Positions 10,905 through 21,399 of a stretch of DNA of 64,000 bases are shown piece after piece. Within the stretch, counting starts at the first letter, position 1. Each line of letters opens with the position of its first letter. The stretch is from positions 1-64,000 of the forward strand of contig NZ_WUEI01000016.1 in the NCBI RefSeq assembly GCF_012911025.1. The letters are read 5' to 3'. The position numbers were made by a program, and so were the translations under genes. The notes under the pieces were generated by a model. That model saw only the letters and a list, made by a program, of their open reading frames with translations, was not told the DNA's origin and searched no databases. The stretch comes from Azoarcus sp. TTM-91. GTDB taxonomy: Bacteria > Pseudomonadota > Gammaproteobacteria > Burkholderiales > Rhodocyclaceae.

Positions 10905-11435
10905 ATGAAACACCTCAAGCCCGCCACCGCCCTTGCCACCCTGCTCGCCACCGCCGCTCTGCTGCCGGCCGCCGCCGGCGCCGCTGATTCGCTGCACAAC
11001 CTGCCCAAGCTTGCCCCCGGGCTGTGGGAAATGAAGAGCACCATCGCCGAGATGGGCGGTCTCGGCCAGAGCCTGCAGATCTGCATCGGCGAAGACGGCG
11101 GCGACCTCGCCGCCCAAGCCTCCAAGGCCAGCGGCGAATGCAGCCGCCGCGACGTTTCCCGCAATGGCAGCCAGATCGTGCTCGATGCCGTGTGCCCGGT
11201 GGAAGGCAGCACCGCCACGGTGCACGCCACCTTCTCCGGCGACTTCAACAGCCGCTTCACCGGCGACGTGCGCAGCACCTATTCGCCCCCTATGCACGGC
11301 CTCGCCAGCACCACCATGCAGCAGGAAGCTCGCCGCCTCGGCCCCTGCGCCGCCGGCCAGAAGCCGGGGGAAGTGGTACGCCAGGGCATACACGGCATCA
11401 ACGTGGACGAACTGCTGAAGAAGCTGCCGCGCTGA
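10905..11435 (+). CDS. DUF3617 periplasmic protein
   Basis: A 176-residue secreted protein with a Sec signal peptide ending near AAAGAA (about residue 26). The APGLWEMKSTI opening and the Cys-containing beta-rich body match DUF3617, a family of unknown function common in proteobacteria. It lies 17 bases after gatB and may be read through from that operon. Five cysteines follow the signal peptide. Confidence 0.8.
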   Translation: MKHLKPATALATLLATAALLPAAAGAADSLHNLPKLAPGLWEMKSTIAEMGGLGQSLQICIGEDGGDLAAQASKASGECSRRDVSRNGSQIVLDAVCPVEGSTATVHATFSGDFNSRFTGDVRSTYSPPMHGLASTTMQQEARRLGPCAAGQKPGEVVRQGIHGINVDELLKKLPR

Positions 11436-11505
11436 AGCAAGGCGCCGGCGGCGCGCCCTCCCGTGGCGCCCTCGCCCGTCCGGGGGAGCCGCCGCCCGGC
11501 ATGGC

Positions 11506-11511
11506 TATAAT
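11506..11511 (+). promoter_or_regulatory. Likely -10 element (TATAAT) for the amidotransferase gene
   Basis: A perfect TATAAT in the context ggctataatcg lies 37 bases before the ATG at 11548. No good -35 hexamer was found at normal spacing. The gctataat context suggests the main promoter of the following gene. Confidence 0.4.
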
Positions 11512-11547
11512 CGTCTAACGTTATATCCACCGTCGCGGAGTCCTCCG

Positions 11548-12384
11548 ATGTGCCAGCTGCTCGGCATGAACTGCAATGTGCCGACCGACATCTGCTTTTC
11601 CTTCACCGGCTTCCGCGCCCGGGGCGGGCTGACGGACCATCACCGTGACGGCTGGGGCATCGCCTTCTTCGAGGGCCGCGGCGCCCGTGTCTTCCTGGAG
11701 CCCCGGGCCAGCGCGGATTCGCCGGTGGCGGAGCTGGTGCGCCACTATCCGATACGTTCGCTCAACGTCATCGCCCACATCCGCAAGGCCACCCAGGGCG
11801 AAATCCGGCTGGAGAACACCCACCCCTTCCAGCGCGAGCTGTGGGGCCGCTACTGGATCTTCGCCCACAACGGCAACCTGGTGGATTACCTGCCGGCGCT
11901 GTCCGGCCGCTTCAGCCCGGTCGGCACCACCGACTCGGAGCGCGCCTTCTGTCACATCCTGGACCGCTTCGCCCAGCGCTTTCCCGACGCCCAACCGGCA
12001 CCAGCCGAGCTGCACGCGATACTGCGCGAGCTGGCGGTGGAAATCGGCAGCCACGGCGAATTCAACTTCCTGCTGTCCGACGGTGACCGCCTGTACGCCC
12101 ACTGCGCCTCGCGCCTGAGCTACGTGATCCGGCAGGCGCCCTTTCCGGTCGCGCACCTGTCCGACCAGGATCTGACGGTGGACTTCAACCTCGTTGCCAC
12201 CCCGATGGACCGCGTCGCCGTCATCGCCACCACACCGCTGACCGACAACGAGACCTGGCACACGATGGAACCGGGCTCGCTGCTGACCTTCTGCCACGGC
12301 GCCCTGGTATCGCTGGGCGAAAACCGCACCCTCGCGTCGCCCGGCACCTGCATCCCTGCCTGCAATGGGCAGTCGAATGCGTAA
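11548..12384 (+). CDS. Class II glutamine amidotransferase (YafJ-like)
   Basis: A 278-residue protein starting Met-Cys, so Cys2 becomes the N-terminal nucleophile after Met removal, as in Ntn-type glutamine amidotransferases. RARGGLTDHHRDGWGIAF, HIRKATQG and FAHNGNL (oxyanion/glutamine-binding region) match the YafJ/GATase_4 family. No synthase domain is attached, so the acceptor of the released ammonia is unknown. RBS gcggag precedes the ATG by about 10 bases. Confidence 0.9.
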   Translation: MCQLLGMNCNVPTDICFSFTGFRARGGLTDHHRDGWGIAFFEGRGARVFLEPRASADSPVAELVRHYPIRSLNVIAHIRKATQGEIRLENTHPFQRELWGRYWIFAHNGNLVDYLPALSGRFSPVGTTDSERAFCHILDRFAQRFPDAQPAPAELHAILRELAVEIGSHGEFNFLLSDGDRLYAHCASRLSYVIRQAPFPVAHLSDQDLTVDFNLVATPMDRVAVIATTPLTDNETWHTMEPGSLLTFCHGALVSLGENRTLASPGTCIPACNGQSNA

Positions 12385-12457
12385 ATGTTCCTTAGCCGGA
12401 TTCATGCGGGCGCGATAAAGTAGGCAACCGCCAAGTCAGCCCCCGGAGACCTCCCAA

Positions 12458-12877
12458 ATGGCCTGCCCCTTGTGTCGCGCCGACGACGAAACCGTGCTGT
12501 GGCACGACGACCGTTGCCGCGTCATCCTGGCCAGGGAGGCAGCCCATCCCGGCTTCTGCCGTGTCATCTGGAATGAACATGTGGCGGAGATGAGCGATCT
12601 GCCGGCGGCCGACCGCCAGCATCTGATGGACGTAGTGCTGGCCACCGAGCAGGCGCTGCGCGCCGAAATGCACCCGGACAAGATCAATCTCGCCAGCTTC
12701 GGCAACATGGTGCCCCACCTGCACTGGCATGTGATCCCCCGCTACAGCGACGACCGCCACTTCCCGGAGTCGGTCTGGGGGCCGGTACAGCGCGACGGCG
12801 TGATCCACCCCGCGCCCGACGCAGCCGTGCTTTCCGGCGCCATCGGTCGCGCCCTGTCAACGCTCACCCACCGGTAA
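12458..12877 (+). CDS. HIT family nucleotide hydrolase
   Basis: A 139-residue histidine-triad protein with the catalytic HLHWHVIPR (His-x-His-x-His) near residue 88. The N-terminal CPLC motif resembles a zinc ligand pair found in some HIT proteins. HIT enzymes cleave nucleoside phosphoramidates and dinucleotides. It follows the amidotransferase gene by 73 bases and lies 19 bases before the next gene. Confidence 0.92.
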   Translation: MACPLCRADDETVLWHDDRCRVILAREAAHPGFCRVIWNEHVAEMSDLPAADRQHLMDVVLATEQALRAEMHPDKINLASFGNMVPHLHWHVIPRYSDDRHFPESVWGPVQRDGVIHPAPDAAVLSGAIGRALSTLTHR

Positions 12878-12896
12878 CGCCCCGCCCGGAGCCGCC

Positions 12897-14522
12897 ATGG
12901 ATTACCGTAATCCAGCCGAGTGCCTGAACCTGCTGCACAGCCTGCGCCCGGAAAAGCCGGAGGAAACCCAGGTGGCGCTGGCGGCCATCGTCTCCGGCCT
13001 GCTCGCCTCCTTTCCCGCACCCAACCAGCACCTGGAGGTGCTGGAAGCCGCCCGCAGCCTGGCCGCGGCGGTACAAGTCGAACTCTCGCGCTGCTATACC
13101 GCCCATCCGCTGCCGCCGGACAGCCTGGAGAACGAGATCCTGGAGCGGGTTGCCAGCCTATGGCGCAACCTCTCCCGCTCCTATGGCCGCATCGCCCGCG
13201 CCGATGCCCAGGAAGGCACGCTGGACGACCAACGCGCCCTGCTCGCCCAGCGCCGTACCTACTACGCCGGACAGGCGCTGCTCGAGTTCTTCCGCGCCCA
13301 CCGGGCGGTACCCACCGGTTACTGGGCGGAAGTGCACGAATGCCTCGCCGACGCAGAGCGCGCCGGCGTTGCCCGCGTTCGCGTCGCCGATCCGCTCAAC
13401 GATGTGTGGAAGGCGCAGAGCCCGATGGAGGCACACGTCGCCATCCTGCTCACCGATCTCGCCAACCCTTACGGTCGCGGCGAACGCCAGCTGGCCTGGG
13501 CCTGCCGCTGGGCCCAGCGCTTCGCCCCCTATTGCACGCTGGACACCGACATCGATGCGCCCAAGCCCACGGCCTATGGCCTGGACCTAAACGCCGACCA
13601 CGGGCTGCGACCGCTGGGCCTGCAGAGCCCATCCCCCAGCCTGCGCCGCTTCGACGGCAGCAAGCTGGCCAGCCAGATCCAGGCGGTACTGACCCAGTTC
13701 AAGCAAGGAGTACAGCCAGCCTCCCTCGGCCTGGGCGACGACTGTCCGCTGGACGCCTGCTCGCGGCTGCTGCTCTCGCTCTACCGGCCATGGGGCCTGG
13801 CCGCTGCCGGCAGGCGCTTCCCGCGCCGCGGCAGCCAGGGCGGCCTGGACATCTGCAGCGACTGGCTGGCCATCGGCTTCCATGTGCATGGCGGCGTGTT
13901 CGAACAGCCCCGTGCTTCGACGTACACGGTCGGCTCCGGCATTCGCAAGGACATCTCACTGCTGACCTTCGGCGAACGCGCACCGGCAGCCAGCGATGCC
14001 GGCTTCAGCGAATCGCGGCGCCAACGGGAGGCAGAGAAGCTGGGCTTCGTCTGCGAACGCTGGGAAGTGCTGGACCAGTCCGTCGGCGGTTTCCGCATCC
14101 AGCAGCGGCCGCGGGCAGAGCGCCTGGAGCACCACCAACTGGTGGGGCTACGGCCACAGGATGGCGACTGCTTCCTGCTCGGCCACATCAGCTGGCTGAT
14201 GTTCCGCGCCGACGGCTGCCTGGAGGCCGGCGTGCATGTACTGACCGGCGTGCCGCGGGTGGTAGCCGCCCGCCCGCTGGCGCTGCACGCCGGGCTGCGC
14301 GATCCCTATCTGCAGGCTTTCATGCTGCCGGCCACGCCGGCACTGCGCACCGGCGCCTCCATCGTGTTGTCGGCCGGCTGGTTCCAGCCCAGCCGGGTGC
14401 TGGAGGTTCACAATGCGGAAACCGGCGAGAACGAGCAGATCCGCCTGGGCAAATTGCTGCTGCGCGGCACCAACTTCGATCAGGCCAGCTTCGAGAAGCT
14501 ACCGCACGAACCCGGCGCTTAA
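12897..14522 (+). CDS. Large cytoplasmic protein of unknown function
   Basis: A 541-residue soluble protein without a signal peptide or membrane helix. The first 250 residues are helical and Leu/Ala-rich; the C-terminal 200 are beta-rich with a GDCFLLGHISWL segment and a final small barrel-like stretch. The layout, N-terminal helical domain plus C-terminal PilZ-like barrel, faintly resembles non-canonical cyclic-di-GMP effectors, but the canonical RxxxR and D/NxSxxG signature is not visible. No function is assigned. It converges on phoR, and the two stop codons overlap. Confidence 0.8.
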   Translation: MDYRNPAECLNLLHSLRPEKPEETQVALAAIVSGLLASFPAPNQHLEVLEAARSLAAAVQVELSRCYTAHPLPPDSLENEILERVASLWRNLSRSYGRIARADAQEGTLDDQRALLAQRRTYYAGQALLEFFRAHRAVPTGYWAEVHECLADAERAGVARVRVADPLNDVWKAQSPMEAHVAILLTDLANPYGRGERQLAWACRWAQRFAPYCTLDTDIDAPKPTAYGLDLNADHGLRPLGLQSPSPSLRRFDGSKLASQIQAVLTQFKQGVQPASLGLGDDCPLDACSRLLLSLYRPWGLAAAGRRFPRRGSQGGLDICSDWLAIGFHVHGGVFEQPRASTYTVGSGIRKDISLLTFGERAPAASDAGFSESRRQREAEKLGFVCERWEVLDQSVGGFRIQQRPRAERLEHHQLVGLRPQDGDCFLLGHISWLMFRADGCLEAGVHVLTGVPRVVAARPLALHAGLRDPYLQAFMLPATPALRTGASIVLSAGWFQPSRVLEVHNAETGENEQIRLGKLLLRGTNFDQASFEKLPHEPGA

Positions 14523-15796
14523 GCCTTGAAACGGGAACTGGGGAAGCGCACGGCGAAGCGGCTGCCTTCGCCCGGCCGGCTGTTGATCGACAACTCCGCC
14601 TGGTGGCGGGTAAGGATGTGCTTGACGATGGCCAGCCCCAGGCCGGTGCCGCCGGTTTCCCGCGAGCGGCCGCGATCCACCCGGTAGAAGCGCTCGGTCA
14701 GCCGCGGCAGATGTTCCGGGGCAATGCCGATGCCGGTGTCCGTTACCGAGAATTCACCGCCGCCGCTTTCGTCCCGCCGCCAGGCGATGCAGATGCGGCC
14801 ACCCTCCGGCGTGTAGCGGACCGCGTTGCTACCGAGGTTGGAGAAGGCGCTGTCCAGCTCCTTCTGGCTGCCGAGCAGCATGCCATCGCCTTCCATGCTC
14901 AGCTCCACCTGGTGCCGGCCGGCGGAGAGCAGTTCCACTTCACGCGCGACCTCCCGCACCAGTTCAACCACATCTATCTTCTCTTCCGCTGGCGCTGGCG
15001 CGCCCGTCTCCAGCGCGGACAGCGTCAGCAAGTCGTCGATCAGGCGGCGCATGCGCGACGACTGCTCGTCGGCGAGACGGAGGAAGTGGATCACGTCTTC
15101 CCGGGAGTAGTCATCCAGGCCGTCGATCAGGGTTTCGAGGAAACCACCCACCACTGTCAGCGGCGTGCGCAATTCGTGGGAGACGTTGGCGACGAAATCG
15201 CGCCGCATGGTTTCCAGCCGCTCCAACTGGGAGATGTCCCGCGACAGCACCATCTTCTGATCGTCGCCGAAGGGCACCACCTGGATCTGCAGCGTCAGCC
15301 CACCACGGCGCCCCGCCTGCAGCACCAATGGCTCGCTGAAGTGGTTGGAGGCGAGGTAGGCGACGAACTCCGGCTGTCTGACCAGATTGGTGACCGGCGC
15401 GCCGATATCGTGCTGGCGATTGAGGCCGAAGTGCTGCTCGGCCTTGAGGTTGATCCACTCTATGGTGTCGGTGTCGGACAGGTACATGACGCCATCGGGC
15501 ATCGCCTGGCTGGCATCATGGAAACGCTCCAGCGCGGTGGAAAGGCGGTCGCGCATGTCGTAGGCCAACCGTGCGCGGCGGCCGAGATCGGCGAAGATCA
15601 TGTCCCAGGTGCCGAAGGCACGCGGCAGCGGCGAACCGACCGGCTCCCGCGCCCAATGCACCAACCGCTGCAGGTTCCTGAGGTGATGCCAGCCCAGCAG
15701 CAGCAACCCCAGCACCATGATGAACAGCCCCCAGCTGATGCCGGCGAAAGCCGCCACCACCAGGGCCAGCAGCAGCACCAGGGCGAGGGAGGACAA
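14519..15796 (-). CDS. phoR: Phosphate-regulon sensor histidine kinase PhoR
   Basis: From the TTG at 15796 this gives 425 residues: two N-terminal membrane helices (about 1-36), a linker, a PAS domain (about 95-190), HisKA with phospho-acceptor His207 in SHELRTPL, and a HATPase_c domain with N, G1 (DTGIGIAPE) and G2 (GTGLGLAIVK) boxes. PhoR phosphorylates PhoB when phosphate is scarce. The reading frame stays open upstream to the phoB stop without ATG, GTG or TTG. A strong Shine-Dalgarno GGGAGG at about 15838-15843 precedes two ATC codons, so the true start may be upstream and unusual. Confidence 0.9.
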   Translation of the reverse strand: MSSLALVLLLALVVAAFAGISWGLFIMVLGLLLLGWHHLRNLQRLVHWAREPVGSPLPRAFGTWDMIFADLGRRARLAYDMRDRLSTALERFHDASQAMPDGVMYLSDTDTIEWINLKAEQHFGLNRQHDIGAPVTNLVRQPEFVAYLASNHFSEPLVLQAGRRGGLTLQIQVVPFGDDQKMVLSRDISQLERLETMRRDFVANVSHELRTPLTVVGGFLETLIDGLDDYSREDVIHFLRLADEQSSRMRRLIDDLLTLSALETGAPAPAEEKIDVVELVREVAREVELLSAGRHQVELSMEGDGMLLGSQKELDSAFSNLGSNAVRYTPEGGRICIAWRRDESGGGEFSVTDTGIGIAPEHLPRLTERFYRVDRGRSRETGGTGLGLAIVKHILTRHQAELSINSRPGEGSRFAVRFPSSRFKA

Positions 15797-15869
15797 CGCC
15801 CCTGTCCAGATATAACGCAGCGAACGGATGATGGCCTCCCGGCGCCGGTTCAGAGAATGGAAGCGCGGA

Positions 15870-16580
15870 TTATCGCACCGCGGGCGCGGTGTCGGCCTGG
15901 GACGAAAAGCGGTAACCGCTGCCGCGCACTGTCTGGATCAGGCTATCGTGGCCCGAGGGTTCCAGCGCACAGCGCAGCCGCCGGATATGGACGTCGACCG
16001 TGCGTTCTTCGACGAACACATGGTCGCCCCACACCTGGTCCAACAGTTGGGCCCGGGAATGGACCCGCTCCGGGTGCGTCATCAGGAAATGCAACAGGCG
16101 GAACTCGGTGGGCCCCAGGGCAAGCGCTATCTCGCCGGCACTGATGCGATGCGTGGCCGGGTCCAGGCGCAGGCCGCCCAACTCCACCGCATCCTCGGTC
16201 ACCTGCGGCGCACGGCGGCGCAGCACCGCCTTGATCCGCGCCACCAGCTCACGCGGGCTGAAAGGCTTGGTGATGTAGTCGTCCGCCCCGGTCTCCAACC
16301 CAGCCACCTTGTCCTGCTCTTCGCCGCGGGCGGTAAGCATGATGATGGGAATGCTGCGGGTGCGCTCCTCGGCGCGCAGCCGGCGGGCGAACTCCATGCC
16401 CGACATGCCGGGCAGCATCCAGTCCAGCAACACGAGATCAGGCAGTGCATCGCGCACGATACGCTGGGCCGCCTCGGCATCCGCGGCGCGCAGCACATGA
16501 TGGCCGGCACGCGCGAGGTTGGCGGCGATCAGTTCCTGAATCGCCGGTTCGTCTTCCACGAGCAAGATGTTGGCAGGCAT
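15870..16580 (-). CDS. phoB: Phosphate-regulon response regulator PhoB
   Basis: A 236-residue OmpR-family regulator. The receiver domain has the acidic pocket (VEDE) and phospho-acceptor Asp53 in LLDWMLPG. The C-terminal winged helix (about 135-228) ends with [11 protein letters not shown] and [10 protein letters not shown], typical of PhoB. The ATG at 16580 was chosen over the GTG at 16586 because GGAGGG sits at good spacing only for the ATG. phoR follows on the same strand. Confidence 0.95.
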   Translation of the reverse strand: MPANILLVEDEPAIQELIAANLARAGHHVLRAADAEAAQRIVRDALPDLVLLDWMLPGMSGMEFARRLRAEERTRSIPIIMLTARGEEQDKVAGLETGADDYITKPFSPRELVARIKAVLRRRAPQVTEDAVELGGLRLDPATHRISAGEIALALGPTEFRLLHFLMTHPERVHSRAQLLDQVWGDHVFVEERTVDVHIRRLRCALEPSGHDSLIQTVRGSGYRFSSQADTAPAVR

Positions 16581-16734
16581 GAGCACCCTCCGATTGACCC
16601 GCGGCAGTGTATTTCAGCAATTTGAAGCTTTCATGACACGTCACGCCGGTGCAATACAAGTGCGGCGGCCCGCTCGCGGCAAAGCGGTCCAAGCCTTCGG
16701 GTATCATGGGCGCCTCGTAATTGAGGCTGCAGCC

Positions 16735-17157
16735 ATGGCCGGACTGGACAAGGACACCCCGCTTCCTACTGCGATCACCCTGCATCGCAAGTCACGCATC
16801 CTGGAAATCGCCTTCGACGACGGCAGTAGATTCGAGCTGCCCTTCGAATTCCTGCGCGTGTATTCCCCTTCCGCCGAAGTCCGGGGCCACGGCCCCGGCC
16901 AGGAAGTGCTGCAACTCGGCAAGCGCGAGGTGGAAGTGCTCGGGCTGGAACCGGTCGGCAACTATGCCCTCAAGCCCAGCTTCTCCGACGGCCACGACAG
17001 CGGCCTCTATTCCTGGGACTACCTCTACATGCTGGGGCGCGACCAGGCCACGCTGTGGCAAACCTACCTCGACCGGCTCGCCCAGGAAGGCGGCAGCCGC
17101 GACTCCAAGGACGTTCCCCCGCCAGCGCCCAAAGGCGGCTGCGGCCACCACCACTGA
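16735..17157 (+). CDS. DUF971 protein (GBBH-like N-terminal domain)
   Basis: A 140-residue protein with a DUF971 domain (about 14-100), related to the N-terminal zinc-binding part of gamma-butyrobetaine hydroxylases: [20 protein letters not shown] and [10 protein letters not shown] are typical. It ends in a Cys-Gly-His-His-His tail, a likely metal-binding motif. The ATG at 16735 starts the conserved region; a longer frame from 16567 would overlap phoB. It is placed immediately before ubiE (8 bases), as often in betaproteobacteria. Its molecular role is not established. Confidence 0.85.
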   Translation: MAGLDKDTPLPTAITLHRKSRILEIAFDDGSRFELPFEFLRVYSPSAEVRGHGPGQEVLQLGKREVEVLGLEPVGNYALKPSFSDGHDSGLYSWDYLYMLGRDQATLWQTYLDRLAQEGGSRDSKDVPPPAPKGGCGHHH

Positions 17158-17164
17158 GTTTCCG

Positions 17165-17902
17165 ATGAGCGATAAGACTACCCATTTCGGCTTCCAGACC
17201 GTCGCCGAAGAACAGAAGAAGGACAAGGTCAAGGAGGTCTTCTCCTCGGTCGCCCAGCGCTACGACGTCATGAACGACCTGATGTCCTTCGGCCTGCACC
17301 GCCTCTGGAAGGCCTTCACCATCCAGATCTCGGGGGTCCGCGAAGGTGACCGCGTGCTGGATGTGGCAGGCGGTACCGCCGACCTGTCGCTGGCCTTCTC
17401 GCGCAAGGTCGGCCCCCGCGGCCAGGTCTGGCTGACCGACATCAACCACGCCATGCTGTCCCGTGGGCGCGATCGCGTCTACGACAAGGGCCAGCCGCTG
17501 CCGGTGGCCCAATGCGACGCAGAAAAACTGCCCTTCCCGGACGACTGGTTCGACTGCGTCACCGTCGCCTTCGGCCTGCGCAACATGACGCACAAGGACG
17601 CCGCACTGGCGGAAATGCGCCGCGTGCTGCGCCCCGGCGGCCGCCTGCTGGTGCTTGAGTTCTCCCGTGTGTGGAAGCCGCTGGCGCCGCTCTACGATCT
17701 CTACTCCTTCAAGATACTGCCGTGGATGGGCGACAAGGTCGCCAACGACGCCGACAGCTACCGCTACCTCGCCGAATCCATCCGCATGCACCCGGGCCAG
17801 GAAGAACTGAAGAGCATGATGGAACAAGCCGGCCTCTCTCGTGTCGACTACTTCAACCTCAGCGCGGGCGTCGTCGCCCTGCACCGCGGTTACAAGATCT
17901 GA
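17165..17902 (+). CDS. ubiE: UbiE, ubiquinone/menaquinone C-methyltransferase
   Basis: A 245-residue class I SAM-dependent methyltransferase. The SAM-binding motif [11 protein letters not shown] and the UbiE signatures [11 protein letters not shown] and [16 protein letters not shown] are present. UbiE methylates the benzoquinol ring in ubiquinone biosynthesis (and demethylmenaquinone where present). It is followed by a Tim44-like gene and ubiJ, giving a small ubiquinone-related operon. Confidence 0.97.
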   Translation: MSDKTTHFGFQTVAEEQKKDKVKEVFSSVAQRYDVMNDLMSFGLHRLWKAFTIQISGVREGDRVLDVAGGTADLSLAFSRKVGPRGQVWLTDINHAMLSRGRDRVYDKGQPLPVAQCDAEKLPFPDDWFDCVTVAFGLRNMTHKDAALAEMRRVLRPGGRLLVLEFSRVWKPLAPLYDLYSFKILPWMGDKVANDADSYRYLAESIRMHPGQEELKSMMEQAGLSRVDYFNLSAGVVALHRGYKI

Positions 17903-17922
17903 AACCAGGAGACCTCCCCCCC

Positions 17923-18807
17923 ATGAAGCAGTTGATCCTTTCCATGCTCGTTGCCATCATCAGTTTCGGTTTCGGCCTGCCTGAGGCCGAAGCCAAGCGC
18001 CTTGGCGGCGGCGGCAGTTCCGGCATGCAACGGCAGATGACGCCGCCGAGCGCTCCGCGCCAGCCGGCCGCGACACCGCAGCAGAACCTCAACCGCCAGC
18101 AGGCCGCCACGCCGCCCGCCGCCCAACCCAAGCGCTCCTGGATGGGCCCCATCGCCGGCCTCGCCGCCGGTCTGGGCCTGGCAGCCCTCTTCTCCCACCT
18201 CGGCTTGGGTGAAGAAATGGCCTCCTTCATGATGATGCTGCTGCTCGTGGTCGGCGCGGTCATCCTGTTCCGCCTGCTGTTCCGTCGCAAGGCGGCCAAT
18301 GGCCCCGGCAACGGCATGCAGTACGCCGGCGCAGCAGCCGGTGCTGGCAGTAACAGCGTTCCGCCCTACGCACCGCCGGCACAACCCACGGGCAGCGCAA
18401 CTGGAGGGCCCGCCCGGGCGCCAGTTTCCCAAGCAGTAGCCGACTTCGACGCAGAAGGCTTCGCCCGTCAGGCCAAGGTGAACTTCATCCGTCTGCAGGC
18501 GGCAAACGACGCCGGCAATCTGGACGACATCCGCGAGTTCACCACGCCGGAAATGTTCGCCGAGATCCGCATGCAGCTGACCGAACGTGGTCCGATGCAA
18601 CAGCGCACCGACGTGGTCGAGTTGAATGCAGAAGTCGTGGATGTGGTCGAAGAATCCGCCCGCTACATCGTCAGCGTGCGCTTCAATGGCCTGCTCCGCG
18701 AAGAGGCCGAAGCCGCACCAACGGCTTTCGATGAAATCTGGCACCTGACCAAGCCGGCAGCCGGCAACGAAGGCTGGCGCATCGCCGGCATCCAGCAAAT
18801 CAGCTAA
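17923..18807 (+). CDS. Tim44-like domain membrane protein
   Basis: A 294-residue protein with a signal peptide (cleavage near AEA, about residue 26), a low-complexity Gly/Pro/Gln-rich stretch (30-75), two closely spaced membrane segments (about 82-125), a second Pro/Ala linker, and a C-terminal Tim44-like domain (about 165-294, starting FARQAKVNFIRLQAAND). Bacterial Tim44-like proteins are membrane-associated, but their role is poorly known. RBS ccaggaga lies upstream. Linkage to ubiE and ubiJ suggests a role at the membrane near quinone metabolism, but this is inference. Confidence 0.85.
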   Translation: MKQLILSMLVAIISFGFGLPEAEAKRLGGGGSSGMQRQMTPPSAPRQPAATPQQNLNRQQAATPPAAQPKRSWMGPIAGLAAGLGLAALFSHLGLGEEMASFMMMLLLVVGAVILFRLLFRRKAANGPGNGMQYAGAAAGAGSNSVPPYAPPAQPTGSATGGPARAPVSQAVADFDAEGFARQAKVNFIRLQAANDAGNLDDIREFTTPEMFAEIRMQLTERGPMQQRTDVVELNAEVVDVVEESARYIVSVRFNGLLREEAEAAPTAFDEIWHLTKPAAGNEGWRIAGIQQIS

Positions 18808-18846
18808 ACAGGCGGGGCGGGCAAATAAGTCCGCCCTTTTTCATTC

Positions 18847-19419
18847 ATGCTTTCGAATCTCTTTCTCTCGGGCAGCAACCACCTGCTGACCAGCGCAAAA
18901 TGGGCACGCGACCGCCTGATGCCTCACGCCGGCCGTACCGCGCGCCTGTCTGCGGGATCGTTCAACGTCAGCTTCTCCATTTCCGCCGATGGCCATTTCG
19001 CCGAATGGGCGGGTGAAGAGGCCGCTGACGTGCAACTGACGGTACCTTTAAGCGAGCTTCCCGGAGCCCTCCCCAATGGCCTTGAGGGCATCATGCGTCA
19101 CGTCAGGGTCGAGGGAAACGCCGACTTTGCGGATGCGCTGGGCTTCGTGTTCCGCCACCTGCGCTGGGATGTCGAAGAAGATCTGTCCCATATCATTGGC
19201 GACATTGCTGCACACCGACTGGTGGAAGGCGGCAAGGCCTTGGCCCAGCTTCCCCGCCACGCACTGGCGCGGGGCGGCGCCAATCTCGCCGAGTACCTAA
19301 CGGAAGAGAAGCCAACGCTGCTCGCCAAAGGCACGCTCTCACAATTCTCCAGCGATATCGTCGCCCTGCGGGATGCCGTGGCCCGGCTGGACAAGCGGGT
19401 TGCCCGGCTGAAGAACTAA
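18847..19419 (+). CDS. ubiJ: UbiJ, SCP2-domain ubiquinone biosynthesis accessory factor
   Basis: A 190-residue protein with an SCP2 sterol-binding-type lipid pocket (about 25-120, VQLTVPLSELPG) and a C-terminal coiled segment (ALRDAVARLDKRVARL). UbiJ scaffolds the soluble Ubi complex and binds ubiquinone intermediates. It ends a ubiE-Tim44-ubiJ run. In many proteobacteria ubiB follows directly; here a terminator and the atp operon follow instead. Confidence 0.88.
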   Translation: MLSNLFLSGSNHLLTSAKWARDRLMPHAGRTARLSAGSFNVSFSISADGHFAEWAGEEAADVQLTVPLSELPGALPNGLEGIMRHVRVEGNADFADALGFVFRHLRWDVEEDLSHIIGDIAAHRLVEGGKALAQLPRHALARGGANLAEYLTEEKPTLLAKGTLSQFSSDIVALRDAVARLDKRVARLKN

Positions 19420-19447
19420 GATTCGCCTGCAAAAACAACCAAAAAAG

Positions 19448-19473
19448 AAGGCGGTCGATTTCTCGACCGCCTT
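19448..19473. terminator. Bidirectional terminator between ubiJ and atpC
   Basis: An 11-bp stem (aaggcggtcga/tcgaccgcctt) with a short ttc-type loop. It is flanked by an A-run on the left (19434-19449) and cttt/ttatt on the right, so it can act as an intrinsic terminator for the convergent ubiJ and atp operons. Confidence 0.85.
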
Positions 19474-19496
19474 TCTTATTGAAGCCCTCGCGCGGA

Positions 19497-19922
19497 TCAG
19501 TGACCGCGCTTGCGCAAACGTTGGATCGCCGCCAGTTGAGCCACCGCCTCGGCCAGTTCAGCCTGAGCCTTGGCATAGTCGATCTCGGAGCCTTGATTGA
19601 CCAGCGCTTCCTCTGCCTTCTTCTTGGCATCCAGCGCCTTGGCTTCATCCAGGTCCTTGCCGCGGATTGCCGTATCGGCCAGCACGGTCACCAGACCCGG
19701 CTGAACCTCCAACATGCCTCCCGCCACAAAAACCAGCTCTTCCTCCGCCTGATTCGGCACCTTCACCCGCACTGCGCCCGGCTTGATCCGGGTCATCAGC
19801 GGCATGTGACCAGGCAGAATGCCAAGCTCGCCCGCCTCACCCGGCAGCGCGACGAACTCCGCTAGCCCGGAAAAAATCTGCTCTTCCGCGCTGACGATGT
19901 CGACGTGAACCGTCATTGCCAT
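19497..19922 (-). CDS. atpC: ATP synthase F1 epsilon subunit
   Basis: A 141-residue central-stalk subunit: an N-terminal beta-sandwich ([31 protein letters not shown]) and a C-terminal helical hairpin (about 90-141) which in bacteria can inhibit ATP hydrolysis. It is the last gene of the atp operon, just before the terminator. Confidence 0.97.
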   Translation of the reverse strand: MAMTVHVDIVSAEEQIFSGLAEFVALPGEAGELGILPGHMPLMTRIKPGAVRVKVPNQAEEELVFVAGGMLEVQPGLVTVLADTAIRGKDLDEAKALDAKKKAEEALVNQGSEIDYAKAQAELAEAVAQLAAIQRLRKRGH

Positions 19923-19974
19923 GGTATGTCCTCTTCAAAACCGCGCGGGCCCCAAGGCCCGCGCGGAGGGCGCA

Positions 19975-21384
<1,410 letters not shown>

Positions 21385-21399
21385 TTAATCAATAATCCG

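Noticed and set aside
12920..16144. 1074-codon plus-strand frame across the unknown 541-residue gene and phoR
   Set aside because: It runs over two real genes in other frames, and its composition is Arg/Pro/Gly low-complexity typical of a shadow frame.
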